Shown: piece by piece, positions 33,568-43,261 of the stretch
Numbering within the stretch: position 1 is the first letter of the stretch
How the letters are laid out: the number at the start of each line of letters is the position of its first letter
Source of the DNA: Desulfobacteraceae bacterium
Lineage (GTDB): Bacteria; Desulfobacterota; Desulfobacteria; Desulfobacterales; Desulfobacteraceae
DNA: 64,000 nucleotides
Assembly (NCBI GenBank): GCA_024226935.1
Contig: JAAELK010000214.1
Location: 48,977-112,976 of the forward strand
Direction of reading: 5' to 3'
Position numbers and translations under genes: made by a program
The notes under the pieces: generated by a model
Seen by the model: only the letters and a program-made list of their open reading frames with translations
The model's database searches: none
What the model was told of the DNA's origin: nothing

Positions 33568-33692
33568 ATTTTTAGCGTCAGCCCTATAGTATCAAGACCT
33601 ATACCTCCACAATTATCAACAAATGTTTTTGCGTCTATTCCCTTGGAGATAAAAGAAAATTTTTATTCAATTAACAGGGCATTTTCCTCCAT
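33568..33692 (-). pseudogene. Collapsed second vgrG copy (5' fragment joined to an unknown 3' tail)
   Basis: On the minus strand this segment repeats the start of the intact vgrG (36459-36528), including its GGAGG Shine-Dalgarno. About 68 bases match with roughly six changes and two single-base deletions. One deletion shifts the frame right after the start codon, and CAA has become TAA, so the start is dead. After the KGIDAKTF segment the frame stays open for 18 more codons and stops at TGA, directly followed by the ATG of the DUF2169 gene. The 3' part resembles nothing in the intact gene. The best reading is an internally deleted vgrG-like gene once coupled to the DUF2169 gene. Confidence 0.75.
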
Positions 33693-33754
33693 ATACTCAA
33701 ATATGTCTTGAGCTGTTAAAATTTATTTTCAAAAGAGATAAAATATCCATAATA

Positions 33755-36517
33755 TTAAAAGTTTATCTGAAGTGCCTGGACAATCTGTATTGATGTATTG
33801 TAAATAGTTGCCTGTTTTGATGCTATATCAACTGTATTCTGGCTTATCTGGGTTAATATATTATCCAGAACTATCTGTTTTGTTTCAGCTTCCAATGCGG
33901 CAGCAGTTGCTGCAAGGGCCGCCTTACTCCGGGCGGTAAATCCTATTCCATCATATTTTAATCCTCCACTTGGGGCTAATTTGAATGTACCACCTCCCCT
34001 CAGGTCAAGTTCCAAGCCAATTCCAAGCCCTGTTTTCAGTTCAAAATCCGCTGACCCTGCTATATCAATTTTTGCCGATGCCGCAACGGAAACACTTACA
34101 TCTGTGGATATGGATGTGGAAAGCGAAAAACTGGCAAAAGCACCAAAACGCAAGTTACAATCTGTCTCGGCGGCGGTAAGCAATTTAAAGCTATCCACAC
34201 CGCCTGTGGTACGATCTGTTATCGCATGCTGAATCAAGCCTCCACCACTTCTGTCATATTCCCATTGCTCCGATACTCCTTTCTCGTAGAAACTTTTGGA
34301 ATACAGGGTTCCATCTAATGCATAGTCAAAGCTATAACTTTTTGTCTCGTAAGCATGGGATTCTGTTTGACAATTATACTGAACACTAAGGCTGTTATTA
34401 TCTTTTTTATAGGAATAACTGGCGCCACCTATGGTCTTTGATATCCATGTCGTATCATCCATATCATCCATTTTATTGCAGCTTATACTCCCGGGCAATG
34501 GACCACCTTTGGCAGCTTTATCATACTCAAGGCTGCTACTGTTAAAGACTAGCGGCTCTGAATCTGTCCCCCCATGTATAAAACTTTCAGCATAACTCTC
34601 GCCTACATTATAACCCCAACTTCGACTAAAATTATAATAATTACCATGCATATTTCTAATATAATCCCCTTTCATCAAGCTGATATATCCTTTTGGAATC
34701 AATTTTTTCAGTGAAACCACATCGTTTTCATCGGGTGCCGTTCCCACAAAGTTATAATCGTAGGCCACCATACCAGTAGGATTAAAACAAGGATCCGCAG
34801 CAAAAAACTGATCCCACAAATATCTTACTTCCGATGGGATCTCATCTCGATCACTGGGTACCCCCGTCGTATATGATGCAAATCTATCCTCGGCAATCAA
34901 GGCGACACTCCCACCGGACTGAATTGTAATGCCCTCTTCTCCCGAGGCATTTTCCAACGTAATTGTATTATCTTTTATCTCTGTTTCAGAAATAGTGTCC
35001 GAATCCAACGAAGTGGTGGCATAGGCAACAAGGGTCGGCGACGAGTCGGCCTGATCCCTATTGCTTTTAATGATTGCCGCTGTCTGCGTACCACTTGTGA
35101 CGGGACTTGCTGTCTCGGGATTGGGAACAGCCCCGGCAATTACCGGCCGATCCGGATGGCCGTCAATAAAAGTCAACAAAACTTCCGTCCCCTTGTTCAA
35201 GGGGAAATGCATGCCTTTATTCTGGCCGGCATAGGGCTGCACCATGCGAAACCAGGCAGACGCCTTGCCATTGGGACGTCCACTCCTGTCAAAGGGCATA
35301 ACTACTTTATATCTTCCATATTCATCCAGTTCGGCATATTCACCACTGGATTCGGCATCTATTTTTGCATTGATAGTGCCTGATATCTTAATTCTTTTTG
35401 CCAGATGTTCCGGCCGGAACTGCTGGTTCGAATAAATGGCTGTAAAAGAATTTGCGTAGGACATCTCCTCATCCCTGGCTGGAAGCACGGAACTTACGTT
35501 GGCAATCAAATATCCTGCCTGGTGTCCCACATGACTCACCTCGGTCACAAGATATTTTCGATTATATGCCTTTTTATAATGCTTTTTAAGATCAAAGGTA
35601 TAGCCGGGAGCAATAAAGGGGACTGAACTTTCTCCTTGAAAAATAGTTTTACGGCAGAGAAGTGCTTCAGCCCTTATCTGAGCCAGCCTGTTTCCTTCCT
35701 CGGTGGAATCAAAATGCTCACCATAAATGTAATTTTCCCCCCGGCCCTTTTCATCTACAACAGCGCTTCCCTCAATGGACTGGGAAGGTTTAAGATAGTT
35801 ATAATCTTTTAAATAGATCTTTTGGGGCAGCATTCCATGTTTACATGTAAAGACCTTTATCACTTCATCTGTATGAAGAGCGTCCAGTCCCGACGGTGGA
35901 TCGTAAATAAGGTCTTTACCCAGTGCCAGATCCTTATGTTCAATCTTGGTATCCGTAAACACCACTTTTTCACCCGTTGATGTCTGCTCAAAAAAATAAT
36001 AGATCCCCTCTCTTTCCGCCCACCTTGAAAGAAAGTTAAAATGAGATTCATCATATTGACAGACATATTCAAGGGATAAATAAGAAATTTTGGTATTTAA
36101 ATCAAATTTAAAATCAATTCCTTGGAAAAGCCCGCCGTCTTTTAAAGTCCTTGTCATTATCTGGGGACTGGTCATGTTTAAGAACACCTGATTATGGTGG
36201 GTAAGGCCAAGCCACCAGAATTTAGGTGCCAGAACCGCCTTGAAAAAAAAATAGCCGTTCACTTCCCGGGTCTCTTCAAACAAAATTAAAATACCATTGA
36301 AATCCACATCCTCTTTTTCAGCCCGGTGGATGGTAAAAACAGCAGGATTATGTAACACTTTTAGAGGATCAATATCCCCAACTTCCGAAACAAGAAAGAT
36401 TTCGAACTCATAGGGTTTGGAAATAGCTTCAAAACCCTTAAAACTGACAACAGTAAAGGTTTTTGTGTCTATTCCCTTGGATATAAAAGAAAATTTTTGT
36501 TCAGTTAACAGGGACAT
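33755..36517 (-). CDS. tssI: VgrG (TssI) spike protein with a large C-terminal extension
   Basis: 920 residues from ATG 36517, which has GGAGG 4-5 nt upstream; the upstream ATG 36535 does not. Numbered from that longer ORF, the gp27-like hub is about 10-380. The gp5-like OB fold is about 383-470 (YKVVMPFD, WFRMVQPYAGQNKGMHFPLNKGTEVLLTFIDGHPDRPVIAGAVPN). A 450-residue extension follows: a beta-helical needle-like part (about 515-640), an unusual Tyr/Ser-rich segment (about 690-770), an alternating small-residue beta segment (SLSTSISTDVSVSVAASAKIDIAGS) and a helical tail. No known toxin motif is visible in the extension, but it could be an effector or a cargo platform. VgrG sits on the Hcp tube and is tipped by PAAR, here probably DUF4150. 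Confidence 0.93.
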   Translation of the reverse strand: MSLLTEQKFSFISKGIDTKTFTVVSFKGFEAISKPYEFEIFLVSEVGDIDPLKVLHNPAVFTIHRAEKEDVDFNGILILFEETREVNGYFFFKAVLAPKFWWLGLTHHNQVFLNMTSPQIMTRTLKDGGLFQGIDFKFDLNTKISYLSLEYVCQYDESHFNFLSRWAEREGIYYFFEQTSTGEKVVFTDTKIEHKDLALGKDLIYDPPSGLDALHTDEVIKVFTCKHGMLPQKIYLKDYNYLKPSQSIEGSAVVDEKGRGENYIYGEHFDSTEEGNRLAQIRAEALLCRKTIFQGESSVPFIAPGYTFDLKKHYKKAYNRKYLVTEVSHVGHQAGYLIANVSSVLPARDEEMSYANSFTAIYSNQQFRPEHLAKRIKISGTINAKIDAESSGEYAELDEYGRYKVVMPFDRSGRPNGKASAWFRMVQPYAGQNKGMHFPLNKGTEVLLTFIDGHPDRPVIAGAVPNPETASPVTSGTQTAAIIKSNRDQADSSPTLVAYATTSLDSDTISETEIKDNTITLENASGEEGITIQSGGSVALIAEDRFASYTTGVPSDRDEIPSEVRYLWDQFFAADPCFNPTGMVAYDYNFVGTAPDENDVVSLKKLIPKGYISLMKGDYIRNMHGNYYNFSRSWGYNVGESYAESFIHGGTDSEPLVFNSSSLEYDKAAKGGPLPGSISCNKMDDMDDTTWISKTIGGASYSYKKDNNSLSVQYNCQTESHAYETKSYSFDYALDGTLYSKSFYEKGVSEQWEYDRSGGGLIQHAITDRTTGGVDSFKLLTAAETDCNLRFGAFASFSLSTSISTDVSVSVAASAKIDIAGSADFELKTGLGIGLELDLRGGGTFKLAPSGGLKYDGIGFTARSKAALAATAAALEAETKQIVLDNILTQISQNTVDIASKQATIYNTSIQIVQALQINF

Positions 36518-36544
36518 TTTTCCTCCATTCAACAATAAAACATT

Positions 36545-37327
36545 TTATACCAGGGTTAATAAATGCAAATCAACCTCATCTGCCTGATCAGACATCGGGC
36601 CAAACAAAAGCGTACCTGGAATATCGTCAAATCTTACATAATAGGATTGATTTCCATCAATTAAATTTTTTACCGCCCAGGCCTGGTATTCATCTTCACC
36701 AAAACCAAGCTTGATTCCCTGCATCTGGTACTCCAGAGTCGTTTTCAGGGGCACCAACCCCGAAGGCCCGACTCCATGGGCATTTATTTTTGAGGTCAAC
36801 CCACCTGCCAGGGCACCATTCCAGGAACCTCCCTTGGCAGGACCCAATTCAAACCAGATCCCATATCCCTGGTTCCCGTGGATATCAATTCTGTATTCCG
36901 ATTTTATTTTTTTAACCGGCATATTGGCCCCGGCCGTCATTTTAGCACCCAGGGACTTGTCACCAAAGGAGATGATCTGGGCTCCTTTAAAAGGGGTTGG
37001 AAGATCTTTTCGTGTCAAAGAATCATCGGAACAAACAAAGATCACGGGAAAACCGATTCCCTTTATGTGCTGGAGGCAAAGACAAAGCAGAGACAGGCCG
37101 TATACAACAGTTTTTTCTTCAAAATCCTTTTTTTCTGCCGATATCACCCATAGGGCTGTCTCCTTTGCACTCAAGCTTTCCAAAGGCGCCTGCCAAGCCA
37201 TCTTCTGCAAATCATCCACCCAGAAATGTCCATCGGCACCAAGTCCATATTTTTTTGCTAACCCGAGCAATGTTCGAACCTGATCTTTATTTTTAGCCAT
37301 GGAGGTAATCCATACTTTTTTTTGCAT
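36545..37327 (-). CDS. Unknown T6SS-linked protein, possible Rossmann/TIR-like N-domain
   Basis: 260 residues, not recognised. The N-terminal part (about 1-125) alternates strands and helices like a Rossmann or TIR-like fold: KVWITSMAKNKDQVRTLL, then ALWVISAEKKDF and VIFVCSDDSL. The C-terminal part (about 130-260) is beta-rich with HGNQGYGIWFEL, GLTSKINAHG and DDIPGTLLFGP. There is no signal peptide. GGAG lies 7 nt before ATG. It lies between tssH and vgrG, 27 nt before vgrG, a common place for VgrG-linked adaptors or cargo. A TIR-like effector is possible, but I see no convincing catalytic glutamate, so this is low confidence. Confidence 0.55.
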   Translation of the reverse strand: MQKKVWITSMAKNKDQVRTLLGLAKKYGLGADGHFWVDDLQKMAWQAPLESLSAKETALWVISAEKKDFEEKTVVYGLSLLCLCLQHIKGIGFPVIFVCSDDSLTRKDLPTPFKGAQIISFGDKSLGAKMTAGANMPVKKIKSEYRIDIHGNQGYGIWFELGPAKGGSWNGALAGGLTSKINAHGVGPSGLVPLKTTLEYQMQGIKLGFGEDEYQAWAVKNLIDGNQSYYVRFDDIPGTLLFGPMSDQADEVDLHLLTLV

Positions 37328-37364
37328 AAATCTCTCCTTTTTTTAACCCCATTGGAGTTATAAA

Positions 37365-39995
37365 TCATCCGGTGAATTTAATGGTAAACTCTTGCTTTTT
37401 ATCCAGACCAAGAAAAATTTCAGACGGCATCTCATTGGAACTCATTTTTGATAAAAGCTCCCGGGAAATTCTTGGAAAAATATTGGCATTAAGGATATAA
37501 TCGATGTTTCTGGCACCTGTTTCAACTTCGGTGCATCGAGCAGTTATCTGTTTCATCACCTTAGCAGAATAATGAAATACAATTTTATTATTCTCCAACA
37601 AAGTTTTTTTCACCCCATCCAATTTCAATTTAACAATAAGAGCCATGGCATCGGGTTTCAAACTTATAAACGGCAGCACATTCATTCTTGCAAGCAGGGC
37701 CGGCTTAAAATAATCAGATAATATCGGCCGAATGGCAGCCGTCACATCATCAATGGAAACCTCCTTCTCATCTGCCGTCATTTCCTGGATAATATCGGTT
37801 GCAAGATTACTGGTAAGGATAATCACAGTATTTTTAAAATTGATTTCCTTGCCTTCTCCATCGGTTAAAACACCCTTATCGAAAACCTGATAAAACAAAT
37901 TTGAAACATCCGGGTGGGCTTTTTCAACCTCATCCAGCAATACAACGCAATAGGGTTTTTGCCTGACAGCTTCCGTGAGCATTCCTCCCTCACCAAAACC
38001 CACATATCCCGGCGGAGACCCGATCAAACGACTCACTGTATGGCTTTCCTGGAACTCACTCATATTAATGGAAATGCTATTTTTTTCACTACCAAAAAGA
38101 ATTTCTGCTATGGCAAGACCAGTTTCTGTTTTTCCCACACCACTGGGACCTGTCAAAAGAAAGACCCCCATGGGTTGATGGGGATTTTTTATCCCTGATT
38201 TGGAAGACCTGATCACTTCTGCAATAGCCCCAAGGGCATGATCCTGTCCCTTAACCCGTTCACTCAACAGATGCTCCAGATTGAGAATCCTTTCAGCTTC
38301 ATCCTCCACCATTTTTCCCAGGGGAACCCCTGTCCAATCCGAAACAACATGGGCAATAACATCGGGGTTCACTTCCAGCTGAATCAGGGGATTATCTCCC
38401 TGGATTTTAGCCAGGGCTGCATCGGCCCCATTTAATTGATCTTTAATATCTGTAATCATCTCAACATCTTCCCTGGCAGCAGACTGTAATGTTTTTCTCA
38501 GATCAAGCACAATTTGGGCAGCTTCCAGTTCCTTTGTCCAATCTTGCCTGATTTTATCTGCCTGGGATTCAAATTTTTCTATGGAATCTATGATAGATGC
38601 ATAAACGTCCGGATCTATTTCCATATTATTATCCCGGTCTCGTTCCATGGCAGATTTGGTTCTCTCCAATGCCTGGATAGACCGTTCTTTATCCTCCAAA
38701 CTCGGCGGCTTGGTGGATAAATTTATTTTTACCCTGGCACATCCTGTATCTAGAAGATCGATGGCCTTGTCCGGCAGAAACCTGCCGGTGATATAACGAT
38801 CTGAATATTCGGCCGCCGCCTTGACAGCCCCTTCCGTTATAATGACCTTATGGGCATCTTCATATCCTGGTTTAAGCCCCCTTAATATAAGTTCCGTATC
38901 ACTGACATCCGGTTCATCCAGTTTAACAGGTTGAAACCGCCTGGCAAGGGCCGGATCTTTTTCAAAATATTTTTTATATTCACTCCATGTAGTAGCCGCA
39001 ATGGTACGCAATTCCCCCCGGGCCAAAGCCGGTTTCAAAAGATTTGCAGCATCCCCGCCACCTGCGCTTCCACCAGCCCCGATCAGAGTATGGGCCTCAT
39101 CAATAAATAAAATAACCGGAGATTCAAAGGCTTTGATTTCATTGATCACGCCTTTAAGCCTGTTTTCAAACTCCCCTTTCATGCCGGCTCCCGCTTCCAA
39201 AAGCCCCATATCCAATTCAAGCAGGGTAACATTTTTTAATACATCAGGCACATCATCCTCAACAATTCGCAAGGCAAGTCCTTCAACCACGGCTGTTTTC
39301 CCCACCCCCGGCTCTCCAACACAAATGGGATTATTTTTTCTTCGCCTTGCCAGCACGTCAATCATCTGACGAATCTCAGCATCCCTTCCGAAAACCGGAT
39401 CGATTTCTCCCTGGGCGGCTTTGGCCGTAAAATCGTTACAAAATTTTGCAATAAATCCCTCTCCTGCCTTTGCCTGCCCCGGCGCACCACCGGCTGCAAT
39501 TGCCTCTTTGGACGACAGGGTTTCAACAGAACCCTTGGTTATTCCCCAAAATTGCGATAACAAGGTATCTTTATTTATCTTTTTAAATTGATCCCCATAA
39601 TTTCCTGAAATATAAGCAAGGGGTCTTTCTAAAAGCGCAAGCAAAATGGCACCGGATCTGATTTTTCTTTCTTCAAGCTCAATGGAGGCAATCATCCAGC
39701 CGTCCTGAAAAAGATCCAAAAGGCGGGGGGAAAAAACAGGTTTACCGGAATTTCCGGTCTTAAACTCTTCCAGAGCCACCTCTATTTTTTTTTGTACGAA
39801 TCCCGGTTCAAGATCAAACTGCTGAAATATCATTGAAAAGTCTGATCTCGTATCCTCAAGCAGTTTAAGTATAAAATGCTCAACCGATACTTCATAATGC
39901 GTTCTTGCAACACATAATCCGGCACCCGTTTGCAGGGTGTTGGTACAAAAATCATTCAAGTGGAGCAATAAAGATTTTGTGTCAACATTTACCAT
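37365..39995 (-). CDS. tssH: T6SS sheath-disassembly ATPase TssH (ClpV)
   Basis: 876 residues from ATG 39995, which has AAGGA 8 nt upstream; ATG 40004 sits directly on the site. Numbering from 40004: N-terminal ClpN-like domain 1-150, AAA module 1 with Walker A GEPGVGKT (230-237) and Walker B ILFIDEAH (298-305), a coiled M-domain (about 420-520), AAA module 2 with GPSGVGKT (619-626) and VVLLDEVEKAH (687-697), and a C-terminal small domain. It recycles contracted TssB/TssC sheaths, normally by pulling the TssC N-terminal helix. It ends the core cluster block, followed by the unknown gene and vgrG. Confidence 0.95.
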   Translation of the reverse strand: MVNVDTKSLLLHLNDFCTNTLQTGAGLCVARTHYEVSVEHFILKLLEDTRSDFSMIFQQFDLEPGFVQKKIEVALEEFKTGNSGKPVFSPRLLDLFQDGWMIASIELEERKIRSGAILLALLERPLAYISGNYGDQFKKINKDTLLSQFWGITKGSVETLSSKEAIAAGGAPGQAKAGEGFIAKFCNDFTAKAAQGEIDPVFGRDAEIRQMIDVLARRRKNNPICVGEPGVGKTAVVEGLALRIVEDDVPDVLKNVTLLELDMGLLEAGAGMKGEFENRLKGVINEIKAFESPVILFIDEAHTLIGAGGSAGGGDAANLLKPALARGELRTIAATTWSEYKKYFEKDPALARRFQPVKLDEPDVSDTELILRGLKPGYEDAHKVIITEGAVKAAAEYSDRYITGRFLPDKAIDLLDTGCARVKINLSTKPPSLEDKERSIQALERTKSAMERDRDNNMEIDPDVYASIIDSIEKFESQADKIRQDWTKELEAAQIVLDLRKTLQSAAREDVEMITDIKDQLNGADAALAKIQGDNPLIQLEVNPDVIAHVVSDWTGVPLGKMVEDEAERILNLEHLLSERVKGQDHALGAIAEVIRSSKSGIKNPHQPMGVFLLTGPSGVGKTETGLAIAEILFGSEKNSISINMSEFQESHTVSRLIGSPPGYVGFGEGGMLTEAVRQKPYCVVLLDEVEKAHPDVSNLFYQVFDKGVLTDGEGKEINFKNTVIILTSNLATDIIQEMTADEKEVSIDDVTAAIRPILSDYFKPALLARMNVLPFISLKPDAMALIVKLKLDGVKKTLLENNKIVFHYSAKVMKQITARCTEVETGARNIDYILNANIFPRISRELLSKMSSNEMPSEIFLGLDKKQEFTIKFTG

Positions 39996-40017
39996 CAGAA
40001 CCATCCTTTTTTATTTA

Positions 40018-41043
40018 TTAAGCCGAAAACCGGGTTTGAACCTTATCTATTGTTTTATTTTCGGAGAACAGCCAGGTATCCCACCCCAGATGGGACCACC
40101 TTGCATTATCAAGCTGGACAGTCTCAACCATTTTCTCTTCACATTCAATGACAAGTTCCCATTCAAGGGGTTGATGCACATAAAAATTAATCACCTGCTT
40201 TATTTCCCCAAACAGTTCCTTATCAGGCAAAAATGCATTAAGCATATCCCCATCCGCACCAAAAATGACCAATTGAAATTTTCCTGAGATATCATCTATC
40301 TGCTTACCTATAACCGCATTATTTCCCAATGTGCAGCAAGAAACACCAAGAAGAGAATGCTGATCATTGGGAATTGATACGCTTCTTAAAACACATTGGT
40401 TAATTTTGACATGACCATTTAAATTAAAACGGTCTTCAATGATGGATTCAAGACCCTCGGCCGAACGGGGAAACTGGAGTGCCAAACCTGTATAGCGAAA
40501 ATATTTCTGAAGGTTAGGTATCTGCTGTCTTAAACTTTCAGTTTCAAGACCCAGGAGACAATACAACATATGGGCAATGCTTTCATCTTTTTCTTCACAT
40601 ATTTTATAAACAAGGCGGTACTTGCTCCAGACCTTAAAAAACAGGGGATAAATAGTATAATTGATAATATCAATAAAATCCCGCCGGATGGATAAACCAT
40701 CATTATTTTCCTGGATAAGATCTTCAGTATAAAATGTGGGAAGAGGAGATGAAGAGCCGTAAAGACCCAGGAATGTAGCGGTAATCAAAAATTGTCCTGG
40801 ATCCTGCCCAATTTTTTCAACCCCGGTAATATCGGTTCCTGGAAACCTTAAAGACAGCTCCGGCCGGATCCTTATCCGAGAATCCAAGAGTAAATTTCTA
40901 TCAATACCATCCCCATCAATTTGATTATCATCCACCATTTCACGCAGCAACAGCCGGACTGCCTGGACAAAGGAAAAATTGGAACTTCCTGTCAGAAGTT
41001 TTTCAACTATTTCAGATGTGTCTTGCCTATCCTCGGCAGCCAT
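40018..41043 (-). CDS. tssG: T6SS baseplate protein TssG
   Basis: 341 residues. The N-terminal FVQAVRLL and late FSxx...YFRYTGLALQFPRSAEGLESII, NQCVLRSVSIPNDQHSLLGVSCCTLGNNAVIG and FYVHQPLEWELVIEC fit TssG (ImpH/VasB). TssG bridges TssF and TssK in the baseplate wedge. It starts inside the end of tssF (37-nt overlap), so the two are translationally coupled. It ends 22 nt before the tssH start. Confidence 0.9.
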   Translation of the reverse strand: MAAEDRQDTSEIVEKLLTGSSNFSFVQAVRLLLREMVDDNQIDGDGIDRNLLLDSRIRIRPELSLRFPGTDITGVEKIGQDPGQFLITATFLGLYGSSSPLPTFYTEDLIQENNDGLSIRRDFIDIINYTIYPLFFKVWSKYRLVYKICEEKDESIAHMLYCLLGLETESLRQQIPNLQKYFRYTGLALQFPRSAEGLESIIEDRFNLNGHVKINQCVLRSVSIPNDQHSLLGVSCCTLGNNAVIGKQIDDISGKFQLVIFGADGDMLNAFLPDKELFGEIKQVINFYVHQPLEWELVIECEEKMVETVQLDNARWSHLGWDTWLFSENKTIDKVQTRFSA

Positions 41044-42737
41044 GAAAAAGATTCCCCCGATATACTTTCTTGGATAATAAGCCTTGTGAAACTATTAATG
41101 CCGCTATATCTGCTAAAAAATTCATCAATGACAGAACCAAAAACCACCACATCCCCCATGGATGCAAAGGCATCCATACTCAAGGTGAGGATAATTTTTA
41201 CTCCCCTTACAACCAGTCCCCGGATCAAGCGGTCCTCGGTCTCAATCTTAAAATCTAAAAGCCCCTCTATCCTCCTTAAGTTTGCTACAACCATCCCCTT
41301 GTCCCGGCTGTCAGGAAAAACATAAAGTTGGAAGATTTTTTTTAAACTTTCCACATCTTTTAAGGAAAGAAGATTTAAAGACATATGGGAAAGCAGTCTC
41401 CAGAGTGTCTTGCCTTCCAAAGGAGGCTCCACATTTGATGTGGGAGGGATAATATTTATAAAATCAAGCAGTTCAGGAGAATTGGAGGTGGATTCACAGA
41501 TATCTCCCGGCATCAGGTTTTCAGGTTCCGAACCGTTTGTACAAGTCAGTTCAATGGATAAGGTCTCCTGCCTATATTCTGTTTTTTCCCCGGCGTAGGC
41601 CAGATGTATATAAACTTCATAGGCATTTGTTATGGGAGAAATTTGCCTGACCACCTTATAAAAAGACTGCTTTTTGGTATCAAAGGAAAAATAATCCATG
41701 GGAAGGTAGTTAATGGGTGTTACACTTCCCTGGATAAAACCTGTCACCTTATCAACACTGTATATCTGATAAGCATCACTGATTTTAAAGGAAGGTTTGA
41801 TCCGGATTTTCTCTTTTTCATGATCAACAATCACGGGCTCGGCATCGGAAAGAAATCTATTAATAACCGGAACTGAAAAAAATGAAAAATTATCCTTGGT
41901 TACCATGGGAAATTCAAAGGGCGGCCGATTAAATTCAAATATGATCTCAAAATTTTTCCCGTCGGACCGATCTTTCCAGTTCTCCAATCCAGACAACTCA
42001 AAGAACAAAAATTTTTGGGGAAAAATAAAATATTCCTGCAACAAAGAAAACCCTGAAAATGATTGTGAGACGCGGGCAAAAAGTGAATTTCCCCTGTCAA
42101 ACCCAAGACATTTAAAATCAGCTTCCGGCAGAATATATTCAGTTAAATTTTCCTGACAAACAATTTTAATCCTTGAAATATATTTTGTAAAACAAGCAAA
42201 AAGATTGGAGGTTTTAGAATAGGCACCTGCCAGGGAAAAAGCGAGTTTGCCCGGATTCCACTGGGACAAAGAGATCCCAATGAGTTCCATTGAAATAGAG
42301 ATTTTAAACTCATGTTCCCTGGCAAAACTTTTTGCGGTAATACTTTTTAACGGGTGCACTTCCAGGTCAAAACATGTCTGAAATTTACACTTAATCCCAT
42401 TTTTTTCCCTGGCGGAAAGAAAGGTTCCGGCGAGCACATCTGTTTTTTCCATGAGGGAAGGTTTGGGAGTAAAACAGACGATGGATATACAGGGAAGCGG
42501 TTTTAAATAATGGGGAAACACAATATCCATCAATCCGTGGATAATTTCCGGAAAATCATCGTCAATCTTATGCTGGAGGTGGCCTGTTAAAAAAGCTGTT
42601 CCCTCAAGCAGTCTTTCCACATCGGGATCAACGGACTCACTTGCCAGCATGGGGGCTGCCGTGGGATGAGCCTGGGCAAATTCTTTGGCAAGCTCCCGGA
42701 GTTTATACAGCTCATGTTGATAATATTTACTGAACAA
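41007..42737 (-). CDS. tssF: T6SS baseplate protein TssF
   Basis: 576 residues, the usual TssF (ImpG/VasA) length. It opens with YYQHELYKLRELAKEFAQAHP, the standard TssF N-terminus, followed by VERLLEGTAFLTGHLQHKIDDDFPEI. The C-terminus holds a gp6-like SSGINSFTRLIIQESISGE stretch. Two TssF with one TssG form the baseplate wedge. It follows tssE by 14 nt and overlaps tssG by 37 nt. Confidence 0.93.
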   Translation of the reverse strand: MFSKYYQHELYKLRELAKEFAQAHPTAAPMLASESVDPDVERLLEGTAFLTGHLQHKIDDDFPEIIHGLMDIVFPHYLKPLPCISIVCFTPKPSLMEKTDVLAGTFLSAREKNGIKCKFQTCFDLEVHPLKSITAKSFAREHEFKISISMELIGISLSQWNPGKLAFSLAGAYSKTSNLFACFTKYISRIKIVCQENLTEYILPEADFKCLGFDRGNSLFARVSQSFSGFSLLQEYFIFPQKFLFFELSGLENWKDRSDGKNFEIIFEFNRPPFEFPMVTKDNFSFFSVPVINRFLSDAEPVIVDHEKEKIRIKPSFKISDAYQIYSVDKVTGFIQGSVTPINYLPMDYFSFDTKKQSFYKVVRQISPITNAYEVYIHLAYAGEKTEYRQETLSIELTCTNGSEPENLMPGDICESTSNSPELLDFINIIPPTSNVEPPLEGKTLWRLLSHMSLNLLSLKDVESLKKIFQLYVFPDSRDKGMVVANLRRIEGLLDFKIETEDRLIRGLVVRGVKIILTLSMDAFASMGDVVVFGSVIDEFFSRYSGINSFTRLIIQESISGESFSWLPRIGKTHLK

Positions 42738-42751
42738 TGGACTTAGTTTCC

Positions 42752-43168
42752 CTATTTTTTTATACTGATTCTACCCCCGGTCTGGACAACAGATTCAAAA
42801 AAAACCGGAACATTTTCCTGTCTTGCAAGGACCCCTTCAAGGCTGAAGTGAATATTTAGAACAGCCGTTTCATCGGTTTTAATCTTTATTTTTACCTGGG
42901 ATAATCTTTTCTCATATTTTTTCACCGTTGCTAAAACCGCTTTTTCAACTTTTTCTATGGTATCCGACAAACTGTCATCGCTAAAACCTATCATATCGGG
43001 CATACCATAATCGGAAGCTATTTGAACACTTCCCATATTGGTATTCAATAATTTTCTCAAGTGAGCCATTATGGAGCCCAACGCTATATCAATGGAATTT
43101 TCACCAAGGGGTTCTTTCCTGACGGATTCAAGGGCTTCAATTCTCTCAAGCAATGTCAGCTCATACAT
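42752..43168 (-). CDS. tssE: T6SS baseplate protein TssE (gp25-like)
   Basis: 138 residues. LLERIEALESVRKEPLGENSID, then LRKLLNTNMGSVQIASDYGMPDM, is the hallmark of the gp25/TssE family. The EKRLSQVKIKI strand near 90-105 and VFFESVVQTGGRISIKK end match as well. TssE nucleates sheath assembly on the baseplate, where it forms the handshake with the first TssB/TssC ring. The gap to hcp is 93 nt. Confidence 0.93.
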   Translation of the reverse strand: MYELTLLERIEALESVRKEPLGENSIDIALGSIMAHLRKLLNTNMGSVQIASDYGMPDMIGFSDDSLSDTIEKVEKAVLATVKKYEKRLSQVKIKIKTDETAVLNIHFSLEGVLARQENVPVFFESVVQTGGRISIKK

Positions 43169-43261
43169 AAAGCTCAGCCTTTTTACAATTTTTATGGTGC
43201 AGACTTTGAATCAGTTCCCATTCAAAGCCTGCATCACTACTGAATTAACAAAACAATCCTT

